From contig JAVHKY010000040.1 in the NCBI GenBank assembly GCA_035079385.1, forward strand, positions 1,426,001 to 1,490,000: DNA of 64,000 nt, in the 5' to 3' direction. Below are positions 23,955 to 35,286 of the stretch, piece by piece. The stretch is from Aspidiotus rigidus. Taxonomy: Eukaryota; Arthropoda; Insecta; Hemiptera; Diaspididae. The position numbers were made by a program, and so were the translations under genes. Within the stretch, counting starts at the first letter, position 1, and each line of letters begins with the position of its first letter. The notes beneath the pieces were generated by a model. It had not been told where the DNA came from, ran no database searches, and saw only the letters and a program-made list of their open reading frames with translations.

Positions 23955-26350
23955 ATGATGTTACTTTCGCGGACGGGATTTTGACAACTGCAAAAGAAGG
24001 CAACTTCTTACTTCACGATACCGGCGAGGATGATGAGGATCGTATTCTTAGTTTTGGTACTTCAAAAAATATGACTAAATTGAGTTATTTAGAACAGTGG
24101 TTTACGGATCTCAAATAATTTTTCGAACAATGACATTTTTCAAGAATTTTAAGTTTTACAATGAATTTCTCGACTACAATTTGAATATTCTTCGATAAAT
24201 TAATGTGTTCAACTTTCATATCATTTTTCAATCAACAATATATTTTTTTTTCTAATTTTTTTCAAATTTCACAAAGTATTTCTTAGATTAAGAATTTCTC
24301 ACGCTAAGAATTTTTATGCGAAGAGTTTCCTAAGCTATAAATTTCTCACGTTACGAATTTCACGCGAAAAATTGTTCTAGCCCTAATCTTATCATTTTTG
24401 CGCATGCCTATCTTATACACGCGCGCGAGGTAAAAAGATGTTACCCCTTTCCCAGTTCGCCTCACCCGGTATAGTTCCTTATACTTCCATCTTTTCTGCT
24501 TATCAAAAGTTTTTTTCCTTCTATATACAAATTGGCCACGCGAACAGATGATAAAAAACTGACTAGGTATAGCTTGGCAATGAACCGTTCCTTTATTCTA
24601 ATGAACAATGATGGTTGCTTTCATTCAGACGGTACCTCTGTACATAAAATCATAAAAAGCTTGGCTTACCTTTTGCTTACTCAAGATGAAGACAATTATG
24701 CAGTTTTGAGAAAGTATGTTCGTTTGAAAAACTAAAAACGTATGATATCCACCTTGATGTCATTGAAGTAGTTCTCCAGTGATAGTAGAATACATTTAAC
24801 AACATTAATCAATGACTGTCGTTGCGGTAGGATTTTTTTTTGAAAGAAGAATACATTTTGTGGGCGCATCTGAAACCAATTACATTCATATATTAGTACC
24901 GGTACGTAGGGGGTTGTGGAGCACATCAAACTTATTAGACTGCATCTTCCAGTTTATGTTTCACAAAGAGATAAGTATTCGAGATACACTAGATATTGTT
25001 CGTATTGCTCGTTTTAAATAGCTTCCTATCTGCTTAGGCAGATAAGTACGCTCATCAGTCGAGTTTATCATAAATCGGAATGTCAAAGCCGCATAATCTT
25101 AATTTCTGAAGCTAAAACTAGAAAATCTTTGCAACATTGCACAGTTCTTCCAAAATCTCTGAGGCAATTTCTAATCAGAATATCTTTTAAGCACATTCAA
25201 CATCCTTTTTTCACGTTATTTTTCCGGCGCAGTTCCAAAAAAAAAAAAAATGTGCTAGGTATGTATCAAATCAGCGTCTCCCAATTTTTTATCTTTTGTT
25301 GAAAAAGTTGCTTTCATATTGATTCGTTCCGTAGCAAATATATATATTTAGAATATCACCTCAAACAAATTACGGAAAAGAGACAACTCTTTAGAAAGTC
25401 AGTTATATTGAAATTTAGCTTGGAGGCCAATTGACCCTTGGAACTCTTCTCTGTTGAATTTTTGGACTAGAATATAATTTTTACGAGATACAAGCCAGCA
25501 AGAAACGGAGTGCTTGAAGTACCGGTATTATAAGGCTATTTTCTATTGCGATAACCTTAGTTACTACAAGTACCATTTACTTAGCCAGGATTCAAGAAAG
25601 AGGAAGGCCAAGTACTTTTTTTCTTATTCAATATTTTTCGGTAAATTTTGCATTACGTAATTATTCCGATGCAGAGAGAAGTTGAAAAAGGAATTAATTT
25701 CTTCAATCCTCCCCGGCTTTGCCTCTGATGAACCCCGGAAGAGAGAAAAAGAAAAATGGAGGAACTGCCTTGCCACTATACAGAAGCGGGTGTGGTGAGG
25801 ACCACGATCACCAAGAAAATTTTCTGACAGCCAAATAGATAAAGATTATGTTTCATGTCTGTATACGTCGCTCTGCTCGTTCGTCCTCATTTTTGGTCTA
25901 GTAAATCTAATATTATACTGTTCTTTAAGGTGAGCAGCTCTCAGGGACTTACTCACTCTGCTCGTTCACCTCCTTTCTTAGTCTATATATTATATTGAAG
26001 GCGTACACTGTATAACAAGCTAACTAGCACTCAGGGTTGTCTAATGTAAGTCTCGTATATTGTACTCGTATGCTAAGTTAATTAGCTCACAGATTAAACT
26101 TAATGCTAGGGTAGGTAACTAGTACAACAAAGCCCTCTTTTCTCTTTCTCTCTCTGAGGTATCGCAAGCTTTCATTATACGAGCCCTAATATGCGATATT
26201 GAAATTATGTTTTAAGAATTGATCCGTGGAGGCTTACAGTATGAAATACATCTTGACTGAACATGCCCTCATACGAGCAAGTTACATAGCAAAAAATAAA
26301 GAAGCAAATACAACCGAGAGAAAGAGAAACTTACCACTAGGTATACTTAC

Positions 26351-26393
26351 CCAGAGTTAGACTCAACGAATATTTTGGGCTAACGTTCATCAT
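26351..26393 (-). CDS. Candidate alternative 5' coding exon of the dpr gene
   Basis: On the minus strand a double ATG begins a 43-nt frame (MMNVSPKYSLSLTLG) ending at a good donor (G|GTAAGT) in phase 1. An acceptor upstream of the annotated first dpr exon (exon start 22475, TGTGACAG) is compatible and leaves the frame open through to the Ig domains. The joined leader would be about 37 residues longer and less signal-peptide-like. It may equally be a 5' UTR exon or chance. Confidence 0.3.
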
Positions 26394-29300
26394 CTTCTCC
26401 GGAGCCCATAGTGAACTATAACGAGTAAGCCCACGGTATCAACCAGCACAGTTGACAGTTTGCATTATGGGAGTGCTTGCAAAAACAGGTACAAAAATCG
26501 TAAGAACGAATCGTAAAGTAGGTAGGTACTAATTGAATAAAACGAAAAGTTATATGTACACGACTAACTTATACGAGAACGGTGGGTAAAAATGACGCGA
26601 TATTAAAAAGTTTCGCTTTTTGTCGTATTCGTGCGAGTACACGCCAACTTCGAACGATCTGCACCAAAATTTGATAGTCACGAGCTCAAGAGCGACTATA
26701 ATAATGTTCAATTAATACTGCGAGCTCTCTACTAATGCACTGTATACTATACCTAATACAGTTTCAATTTTAGCCTGTACACCTACGAACACAACGCACT
26801 TGTCTGTTCATTTCAGATTTGGGCGCTACTCCACCGCACCGCTAATCGAATGTCTGGGAGCATGCGTTTTCTCAACCGGGCATTGCGCATGGTTTTTTGA
26901 AGTCGAGCTCGTACTTGTATAACTGCACGATGGTCATTTCAGTTTCGCATGTACATGACTGTCGTGTCCACAATCTTCACTTACTGTCACCTCTTGTACC
27001 TACCTTAGTAATTCCTTGCTTTTACAACAGCTATCGTCATACTGCCAAGACTCTGCTTTACACAGAATACTATTCTCCTATTCGGCTCACTAACCGTATT
27101 TTGCAGCTTATGTGGCCGTGGCAGTTATGATGGCTATATTATTTCAAAGCACGATGTCTAAAAAAAAATTGTTTTACGAATGAATGATGTTCTTTCCTAC
27201 CGTATTCAAGATGACGATAATGATGAAACAATCGAATGCCAGAATTGGAGAAAACGAGATACGACGACGCGTCGCGCGCCTATTAAAAAAGCCTGTCGAC
27301 TAAAACTCATTGGGTAGGCTACTTGGATTTTGGGTTTGTGGTGTACGAAAATTTCCCGGATAATCTGTATAGATAACCAGTGAATCCTGTACATTGCAAT
27401 ACCTAAAACGTTGACGTTTCTATTCTAGATAAACGACCTATAGACACTTACCTACCTATTTTAGATTCTATAGCTTCCGTTGAATTGAATTCATGCTTCT
27501 CAATATCATTGTTGTTTACGCACGCAAAGTCAACTGATTGTAGTTAAAGGAAAACATTTAATTTGATCTAGTGAATTGAATTCAAATGTCGGACTTCGGA
27601 AATTTCGTAATTCACTTGAACAGAAATGAAAAGAGTCAAGATTCGCAAAATGTTGTTTGAAATCGTCAAGATCTACCTGCGAGTGTAGATTTTTAAATTC
27701 AAGCTTTATTAAAGTTCTCAAGTATTAACAATTTTCTTAGAGAACAATGATGGTTCGTGAAGAGTTTATCTAACGAAGGGTACAAAAAATATGAATAAGA
27801 ATTCAAAAAATCGTAAAGTTCGCGTGAAAAAGTAGGTACCTAGGTACCTATTTACCGTGTGATATTTCCATGCTTATTTGTAAACTGGTCTTTGCGCGTT
27901 TTATGTTGACAAATTTATACACTAAAAAACCCTACTTAATTTTCTATCTTTAATTCGAAACTCAAAATTTTTCCTAACGAAGCGGACACTTTTAATTATA
28001 TGGATCAATAATAATCAAAAAATAGTAAATTTCAAATTAATCAATTGAAAGGAAGAATCCATTTGGTAAAACGGTCCTTAGAAGTCAGTTTTTCAAGAAA
28101 TTGTACCAAGAAGTGTGGATTGGAGAAAGGTTACTCCTGACAGCCGCACTGTCTGCGTCTAACTACTGGTGATTAGGTAGTTAAAAACTTGTATATAGGA
28201 ATTTTCAGCGCTGTAGTGCTTCCACAAGGTCAAATGCGATCAAGAATACCATAAGATACAGATATCTTGCTTGATAATAATAAAAGGTGGAAAAGTATAT
28301 CTATGAGATAAGTGATTGGATCTCCTAAAAATAAATTTATTGCTCTCATATAAGCCTTTATTTGAACTACTTATTATTTGCTAATAATATTTATTCCCAG
28401 AACGGAAGAAAGCTGTTCTCAGCCTTTGCCATTCAGATCTACCCTGCACCACCTGGAGAAACATTCTGTGCGCAAATAATTGGTACGAATCATCAACCCA
28501 TCTGATTTTCAGTTTCCTTCTATTTCTTTTTTTATGACTTCACTACCAGGATGTCCCTCGGGTAACACAGTCATTAGGCTGTCGATGTCGACAATTCAAT
28601 CGAAAATTTCATCGACAACTTGAATTCCAAAATTTTGAGCTTGGGAATTATTTTAACTGATGTCCTCAGGCAGCATGAGAAATAACAAGTGAGAACTTGT
28701 ATTTGAGTAAAAGGTTTGTTCATTCCTTGCTTATAATTGGCCTGGGATATTATAATATCGACGTCCGCCCGTTTTTGATACGGGTACCTACTGTAAATAG
28801 GTCGACATCGACAGTCGAGCTTATTTTCGACTTACTTAGGCGACAGAAAAAAGTGTCTTTATAATTTGTTGCCACGAACATCTATAAATGCCTCCACATG
28901 TCGACCCCTGTTGATGTTCAGTCGAGTCGACTTTGATATCGACATCAACCTGCTTGTACGTATCAAAAACGGACGGATGTCGACCTCAGATTTGGGTCGA
29001 CTGTGCTGCGAGGGGTGCTTTCAGTTACCTATCCAGTTGTCACCGTTCTGTGCTGAATAAACCGCTCGGCCTCATTTTCTATTTCTAGACGTAGGTACCT
29101 ACCTATTTTGACAATGTTAAGTATAATTGTTCGAAAGTGTATGATTTACCTATATTTTTAATCAGTACGTTTATAATAAAAATTATCACCGCGATGAACC
29201 TGATATTTCTCGTTTCCTTGATAAGATAGATACTCAATTTTGAGAGGCACTTACCACGCCGTTATCAAGAAATATCAATTACTTCGAATTCTGTTTAAAG

Positions 29301-29438
29301 TGCGTAGCCTATAGCGTTGTATTTTTCAGACTATTGTGATGTCAAAAAATTCTCAATTCCGTTTAGTTTTATCAAAAGGTCTTGTTATTATACTGGGAAG
29401 TAAGTACTAGGTACATCTGAAAAGCTGATTATTTCAGT

Positions 29439-29942
29439 TTGATTTGAATAGGTACCTAATCACTTTTTTCATCCATATTGACGAAACAGATTTGTGCCTT
29501 GCGCAGAGTAATGCAACTCAACCAAACTCCGGTGGAGTAATTCAGTCGTCAGATAACAATTCTTCTACTGATTCATTGCCACAACCTAATTTAAACCCAG
29601 ACCCCGAACAAAGTAGGTTCAAAATAGCACCTCCGGTTGAATCTGTTTATGTGACATTGATGAAGAGCCTATTTAATTGTCGTTGTTGTAGCTAAAAAAG
29701 CTGTCGAAACTATCCACACGTCAAATCGCAAAGATATTCTTGTATGGCGCTCGGAATTACTGGAAACACAAAAGTACTTTAACAAGTTGAAAATACAAAA
29801 CCATAACGAAGAAATGATGACGAAGACGCAAGACACCGTTTTTCAACAATGGGTGGACAAAACTGAAAATAGACTTTCTCTTCTTTTGAATGCTATGACG
29901 AGTCGATTGGATAAATTAGATAGAGAAACTGATTCTACATAA
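29439..29942 (+). CDS. Unidentified coiled-coil protein, 3' exons
   Basis: Two exons join in phase: about 29439-29612 and 29692-29942 (TAA). The acceptor of the first is uncertain (TTTCAG before 29439, or ACAG/GCAG within 29482-29505). The first exon encodes a Ser/Asn/Pro-rich linker ending PQPNLNPDPEQ. The second begins with KKAVETIHTSNRKDILVWRS and continues as a charged helical segment (FNKLKIQNHNEEMMTK, QQWVDKTENRLSLLLNAM) likely to form a coiled coil. The intron is only 79 bases with clear GT-AG ends. I do not recognise the family, and the N-terminal exons were not located. Confidence 0.6.
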
Positions 29943-29994
29943 ATCACAACAGACTGTAATTAGTTTGCGTCGTATAGGTACTCACCTATTGAAT

Positions 29995-30560
29995 AGGTAC
30001 CCTAATAGTAGATATATCATGTATGTTCTGGCGCACTTAGCTTTTCTCCCTCGTGCGAGCTACTTTTTCATCATTTCTAACTAACCTTAAAAATCCTGAA
30101 AATACTGTAATTTCTACACTGAATATTTTGATGTTTTCATAGTAAATAATGAACAATTTCACTCTTTTTTCATCTCCACTAGTTCAAAAATTTAAGAACT
30201 TTTATGTATCATTTTTGTACCATTTTTTCTCTAATGTCACACCGTTGAGCTACACATCACTCATTTCCTGATCAACTTCCATTCTAGCACACTTGATAAT
30301 TTCTCTAGCGCAAGGGGTACCTATATTTTTTCTCATTTTCAACCTCTCAATAAAATCCTAGAAATCCTCCAATTTTTCTCACTATATATTTAGCTGTTTT
30401 TATACCAAATATGAATCATTTCACCCTATTTTTCTTCCTTGCTAGTTCAAAAATTTCAGTTTTTGTATAAATTCTGCATCAATTTTCTATCTTTTTACCG
30501 TCAATAAATCTCTCGTGAGAGCTACATTCCAGCACTCCTAAAATACAATAAATTTAAATT
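29995..30560 (-). repeat. Diverged dispersed repeat, inverse copy of 41690-42220
   Basis: The left end (ATATATCATGTATGTTCTGG then CGCACTTAGC) is the reverse complement of the end of the 41690-42220 segment (GTGCGCTAGAACATACATG). The interior shares the same AAAAATGAGAGAAAT-like subrepeats in complement. It is non-coding. Confidence 0.6.
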
Positions 30561-31447
30561 TTTTGTTCTAGCGCATTGAGCAAACGAAATTTTCTGCACT
30601 ATTGAACGTAAGTCGATCGGAATTTTTCATCGTCTCGGTCAGAAGTTGAGAATAAATGAATGGGGACGAATGGATTGAAATTGAATCGATCCCAAACCCT
30701 GATTATTGAACAATTCCTTGATAGTAAATTGTACATTTCCATTTTTAACGGAACCTAATCAATTATGAGCTTATGACTGAAATTTCATACTCTTCAATTT
30801 TTATTGTTACATTTTTCTTCTAGAAACGCGTACTTATCGAGTAACTTCTTCCAAATTTCAACTCGTTAATCATAGCGAACATAAATATTTATAATAATTT
30901 TATATATTTATTAAGGGAAGAAACATGAGAAAAATCTTTGCAGTCAGTAGTTGCATTCAACGCAACAGCAATTTTCGGTCATCAATCATAGCACGCGTAT
31001 AATTTTGTTAAAATTGACGGCAAATTCGATAGAAAGTGTTCCAATAATTATAAATGATTGTTTCATATAAGTAGGTAAGTAGGTGGGTGATTGGTAAGCA
31101 TAAATACTATTCACAACTTGAAATACAAATATGTATAAAAATAACTAACTCCTAATAACGTTCCCATCGTGAGAAAGGCTAGTTCGCTGTAGTGGTAAAT
31201 TGAACACGAACACTCGTAAGCCGAACAGGTTCTCACATAAAGAAACGGTATCATTTTATAAAAGTGAGCAATAAAACATTTTTCGGTACCGACGTGATGT
31301 TCACAATATTACGATTTCTATTTATAAGTCAACTTCCTCAAAGTAAGTAGAAATGTTCCTGATGACTGATCGAAAACTTCCTATGTAGAACATATTGCAC
31401 AAGCGTAATGTACCAAATATAATCATATTAGTGCAGCAGAACTGAAA

Positions 31448-32429
31448 TCATCCAAGATACACGCAGCCTGGACTACAACTCCCGGTGCTGCCAGCGGATG
31501 ACGTACGGCTGGGTGTAATGGATTTGCCTGCATCCAATTTATCTAATCTGAAACAATACGTGAGGTTAGATCGCGGTAATGATTATTGTTGATACACATT
31601 TAAATAAGGGAAAATACGTGAAAAATTTTCTGATCTCCAATTGGGCTCTCGCTGGGCGGATGCCTTCCCAATTACGCCATAGAGTAGGAACAATTTTTCA
31701 CTGCATCTTCGCCTATTCAAATTAAAACGGCTTATATTTCTAAGACTATGACAGAAGACAGTTCATCTTGAACAGCAATGACCAATGTGTCTATCAATTC
31801 ACGACTACTTACATATTCTTAGAAAAAACGTTATTAATAGAAGTCAGAGAATCGCTTATAAGCTTTACTCGAACAAGTTCATCGTCAAAGAGTTCAGGTT
31901 CTGGAATTCGGTCCAGCTCAATTATTATGGACGCAATACGTGATTTAGTCTGTAGAAATAGAAAATATTAGACGCAATATTTTTGTACTAACGTTCTAAT
32001 AAATAACAAAGCATTATACTTCACTCACGATAAGTTGAACGTCCACTACGTTGAAAATCGTTTGTAACTGGAATTCTAGCAGTATGGTCACTGCAGTGCC
32101 GGCTCGAACGTGTTTCATAACAAATGTGTTTTTCGATATCGTAAACGGTTCAATTTGGATGTTTTCCTTCATGGAGATAAGGCTCCAGTAAACATATTTT
32201 ATCAGGTCCAGTTTCGTACAATCTTTGTGCGATTGAAAGGAGTAGGAATTCAGTAACCGTGTGACATTTGGGTGCAGGGGTGTCAGGTTCATGGCAATTG
32301 AATCTGCGGGGGTAGCAGGATATCAATAGAGATGATAATGAGTCTCAGTTGACAGAATATATTTAATAACTTACGCTTGGTGACTAGTATGGAGAATATT
32401 TCTCGTCGTAGATCGTTACACTCGTCCAT
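31448..32429 (-). CDS. Unrecognised 188-residue protein, four exons
   Basis: A complete small gene: exons 32429-32375, 32303-32029, 31949-31813 and 31547-31448 (TGA). They total 567 nt, and all junctions are GT-AG and in phase. The start MDECNDLRREIF follows a short leader, and exon 2 opens with HSIAMNLTPLHPNVTRLL. The middle is a mixed alpha/beta stretch (LIKYVYWSLISMKENIQIEP, FVMKHVRAGTAVTILLEF, IASIIIELDRIPEPELFDDE). The last exon is a Ser/Thr/Gly-rich tail with SRTSSAGSTGSCSPG. There is no signal peptide, membrane segment or catalytic motif that I can name. The consistent splicing across four short exons is strong evidence that it is real. It ends about 0.8 kb before the AT-rich element begins. 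Confidence 0.78.
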
Positions 32430-33189
32430 TATGTTCTATTTATAAAGGAGATCAAACCAAATCACTTAAATGTACCTAAAATGTAAAGGTGAACTATTAA
32501 TTTGTCAGAAATAACAAACACAGGTAACATCAGTAACACTAGGAAACACGGGAAAACTGATAGATGAGGTATCTAGTTCAAAACTCTAAACGCACAGACT
32601 AACGTCTAAATTCCAGACAGTTCACTATATTGTCGGAGTGTGAACTTTTTTTTACTTGCGTAATGTTTACATTTGTACATTACATTTACATGTACCACAA
32701 CGGAACAATTCAAATTTCTTCTTATTGGCTTCCAGGTTTTCGTTTGAAATTTCGACGCTGTATGCAATGTTACCAACAACGTGTGGGAAAAATTATTCAC
32801 TTCTGTAGCACCATTTCTCCTGACATTTTCATTATTCGCGATTCATTTTCGAAATATGTATGATAATTCCATATGTAGGACATAATTATTTATATAAAAC
32901 TAATTAATCATTGAAATTTTGTAATTAATGCGCGTAAATGCAATCTACATGGCAGACACTCCTTGAAGTAGTAAGAGAAATATTTTATTTGTATCACGTG
33001 ATCAATTTCAACCAATCCTGGCTGTACCACACTACCTTATAGACAGAGGCGAAAAGAGCAGGCTGCCATCTTCACTGGATTTGTTTGTTGTTCCCTCAAA
33101 AGAGGCACACGTCTAAAATGACTGTCAAAGCGCTAGTGTAGCTCAAAGAGCAACTTCTCCCTATTATTATCTTTTTGTAGAATACTCAT
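32430..33189. other. Gene-free boundary segment
   Basis: Upstream flank of the 188-residue gene and left border of the AT-rich block. Base composition changes near 33190. I saw no clear terminal inverted repeat or target duplication here. Confidence 0.45.
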
Positions 33190-33226
33190 TATCAACACTC
33201 ACACATTTGTATATAAAAATGAATTA

Positions 33227-33598
33227 TTAATTTTTATTTTTATAATTCTTCTTATCTGACTCATTTAAATTAATTGTTTCCCACTCATCACCTATATCTG
33301 GAGGGTTTTCTGGAAAGTTATTATTTTTAGAAATATTACTGACTCTACCTTTACTAGGTTTTATGTAATTTGTACTAGTAGCTATTGGCCTATTAACCTG
33401 ATTTGATAAACAAAATTGTCCTAATCTATTTCTAGGAGTGAGAATATGTCTGTTCTTTGTCCCATGGGGAATATTCCAAAGTTTCATTTTTTTACGTACA
33501 AAAGAATCAGACACATGATATTTTTTTATAAACTCAGATACTGGATTTTTTATAAAATCGAAACTGATCATCAATTCTTTTATTTTTTCTAATTCCAT
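33227..33598 (-). CDS. Small helix-turn-helix-like protein of the PolB element
   Basis: An intact 123-residue ORF, transcribed divergently from the coiled-coil ORF at 33784. The N-terminal 45 residues read as a helix-turn-helix of the resolvase/Psq sort (EFIKKYHVSDSFVRKKMKLW, then NIPHGTK). The remainder is an Asn/Lys/Ser-rich tail ending DIGDEWETINLNESDKK. It could bind DNA as a regulator or in element maintenance, but that is inference from fold-like pattern and position only. Composition matches the element, not the host. Confidence 0.55.
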   Translation of the reverse strand: MELEKIKELMISFDFIKNPVSEFIKKYHVSDSFVRKKMKLWNIPHGTKNRHILTPRNRLGQFCLSNQVNRPIATSTNYIKPSKGRVSNISKNNNFPENPPDIGDEWETINLNESDKKNYKNKN

Positions 33599-33783
33599 TA
33601 TGTTACCTAGCTGAGTTTGTATTTATAAATAAAAAATTTCTATATATTATGGTATACTGTATATAGTATATGGTCCATGGTTTGGTATATTGTATATAGT
33701 ACAGTATGCGGTCTGGTACATAGTTTGGTATACAGTTTGGTACATGGTGTCAAAAAATGAAATTTTTTTATAATAAATAAAAA
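33599..33783. promoter_or_regulatory. Divergent intergenic region with iterated GGTATA/GGTACA words
   Basis: Between two divergent ORFs. The words TTTGGTATATTG, TCTGGTACATAG, TTTGGTATACAG and TTTGGTACATGG repeat about every 15-40 bases at 33650-33750, with TGTATATAGTA twice. The pattern fits a bidirectional promoter or an iteron-like origin; neither is shown. Confidence 0.45.
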
Positions 33784-34494
33784 ATGATTTTCTCAGTAAT
33801 TAGTAACTACTCAATTTCAAAAGAAGAAATGGATTATGTCAATTTACTAGTTTCAAAGTATCCTGAAATAAAGGAATTGAAAGGTACAATTAAATCATCG
33901 AGTCAAACTATAATTAATCAATTACATGAAGTTTATAAGAAAAATAATCTCGATTTGATGGAATTTGAAAATGAGAAAATATGTATTTTGAAAGTTACAA
34001 ATTTATTTTTCTGTTTTAGGGTATTAATGGCTGCAGTTAATAAAGCAGGAGGCCAATTAAAGAGATTATCCCAAGCTAATAATCAAGTAATGAAACAAAA
34101 AGATAATATAATTGAAGAAAATAATAAAAGAATGAAACAATTGAATAAAGAATTGGAAGAAATGAAGAAGGAATTGAGTGAAAAAGGTAAAAAACAAGTA
34201 GAGTCTATGCAGCTAAAAAATAAAAAAATCATTGACTTGAAAAATCAAATTGTTGTAACTCCAATGAATTTTGGTAAGACTAAGGCTAATAGCATTGCAG
34301 AATTTACTGAAAATTTAGGACTTTGTTTTTCTGATTTTAATATTGAAGATGGATACATTAATGTTGATAATTCACAAATAATAGTAAATGGAAAGTACAT
34401 TAATGAAAAGAAAAAAGAATTTGGCTTGAATGGAAGAGATGCACCAAGAGGAGTTAAGGATAATGATGAAATAATTATTAAAAATAAAAAATAA
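33784..34494 (+). CDS. Coiled-coil protein of the PolB element
   Basis: An intact 236-residue ORF starting at ATG 33784. Residues about 85-155 are a long Lys/Glu/Asn-rich coiled coil (NNKRMKQLNKELEEMKKELS). The C-terminal 70 residues form a compact segment (EFTENLGLCFSDFNIEDGYI) closing with DNDEIIIKNKK. No catalytic motif was recognised. A segment near 33980-34019 ending TTTCTGTTTTAG resembles an intron end, so the true product might be spliced or may start at the ATG at 34026. It lies first on the rightward strand and could be structural or a replication accessory. Function is unknown. Confidence 0.65.
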   Translation: MIFSVISNYSISKEEMDYVNLLVSKYPEIKELKGTIKSSSQTIINQLHEVYKKNNLDLMEFENEKICILKVTNLFFCFRVLMAAVNKAGGQLKRLSQANNQVMKQKDNIIEENNKRMKQLNKELEEMKKELSEKGKKQVESMQLKNKKIIDLKNQIVVTPMNFGKTKANSIAEFTENLGLCFSDFNIEDGYINVDNSQIIVNGKYINEKKKEFGLNGRDAPRGVKDNDEIIIKNKK

Positions 34495-34519
34495 TCAAGT
34501 TACTTGTATTTTTATAATA

Positions 34520-34790
34520 TATCTATACTTTAGGAATGATTTGATGTCTTGGAAGTTTTTGGAAGGTTTTTGTTAGGTTTTGAGAAGGTTTTTATGTCTT
34601 AGAAGGTTTTTGGAAGGTTTTGAGAGGATTTTTATGTCTATTTTTCCTGTCTATTTTTTTGTCTTTTTTCATGTCTATTTTTTATGTCTATTTTTATGTC
34701 TAGTTTTCATGTCCATTTTTTCCTTATTAAATTATTGGAAGGTTTTTTCCTTATTAAATTTTCATTAGAAATTTATTTCTCTTTAAATAC
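34520..34790 (+). repeat. Low-complexity GGAAGGTTTT / ATGTCTATTTTT region
   Basis: Two short words repeat in series: GAAGGTTTTTGGAAGGTTTT-like units up to 34630, then ATGTCTATTTTT-like units to 34720. TTTCCTTATTAAATT follows twice. The 62-residue frame across it is a repeat artefact. Confidence 0.7.
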
Positions 34791-34800
34791 TCAGTTATAT
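34725..34800 (+). promoter_or_regulatory. Putative element promoter motifs before zinc-finger ORF
   Basis: TTTTTTCCTTATTAAATT occurs twice and TTTCTCTTTAAATACTC once, 25-95 bases before the ATG at 34822. The same motif precedes the polymerase (35260-35275), and a variant precedes the ORF at 39906 (39838-39855). That recurrence suggests a shared element promoter. Confidence 0.4.
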
Positions 34801-34821
34801 TTTTATTAGTTAAAGTTCAAG

Positions 34822-35238
34822 ATGGAATTTATTGATAAACACACTTCAACTTTGTTAGATTTAGAGAATAGTAAAGCTATTGACAAAATGTTGATGAAAT
34901 AAGGATCAACTTTTAAAGAATATGATGTTGATGAATTTTTACAAAAGTTAATGTTTACAATACATTTACTTGAAAATGGAAAATATTGCACTAAATGTAA
35001 GAAAAATAAAAATATAGAAGAATTTGCTAGAAATCAAAACTGATGTAAAGCATGTAAGAATACACCATTTAAAGAATACTATAACAGAAATCAAGAAAAA
35101 ATGAAAGAAAATTTGAAAAAAGATTATGAAAAAAGAAAAAATCTAATGATATGTACTTGTGGTAAAGTCATAAATTCTGTATCTTACAAAGCACATTTAA
35201 AAACAAAATCTCATTATAATCTTCTCAATGAAAAATAA
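34822..35238 (+). pseudogene. Broken zinc-finger ORF of the PolB element
   Basis: One frame of 139 codons runs from ATG to TAA with two in-frame stops: TAA at 34900 and TGA at 35041. Between and after the stops the sequence is clearly protein-like. A first Cys4 finger has CTKCKKNKNIEEF on one side and CKACKN just after the TGA. A second finger is ICTCGK, ending in AHLKTKSHY. The TGA falls where related fingers usually carry an aromatic residue before the cysteine, as expected of a point mutation. Such fingers occur in small proteins of large DNA viruses; the role here is unknown. Confidence 0.7.
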
Positions 35239-35286
35239 AAAAAATTCTTATTTAATTTTTTTTCCTTATTAAATATAATAATAAAA

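Larger units (their letters stand above)
22405..29438. other. Long region with no firm gene
   Basis: Contains the possible extra 5' dpr exon (26351-26393, minus), a GC-rich repeat fragment at 22560-22640, a possible transposase remnant at 23640-23954, and CTCGTTC-type repeat words near 25870-25970. A segment at 28392-28482 looks like the end of a repeat. The rest is AT-rich and unassigned. Confidence 0.45.

Noticed and set aside
28392..28482. Exon-like segment with CAG acceptor and GTACGA donor
   Set aside because: The complementary strand reads like the WQRLRTAFF tail of a retroelement fragment, and no phase-compatible neighbour exon was found.
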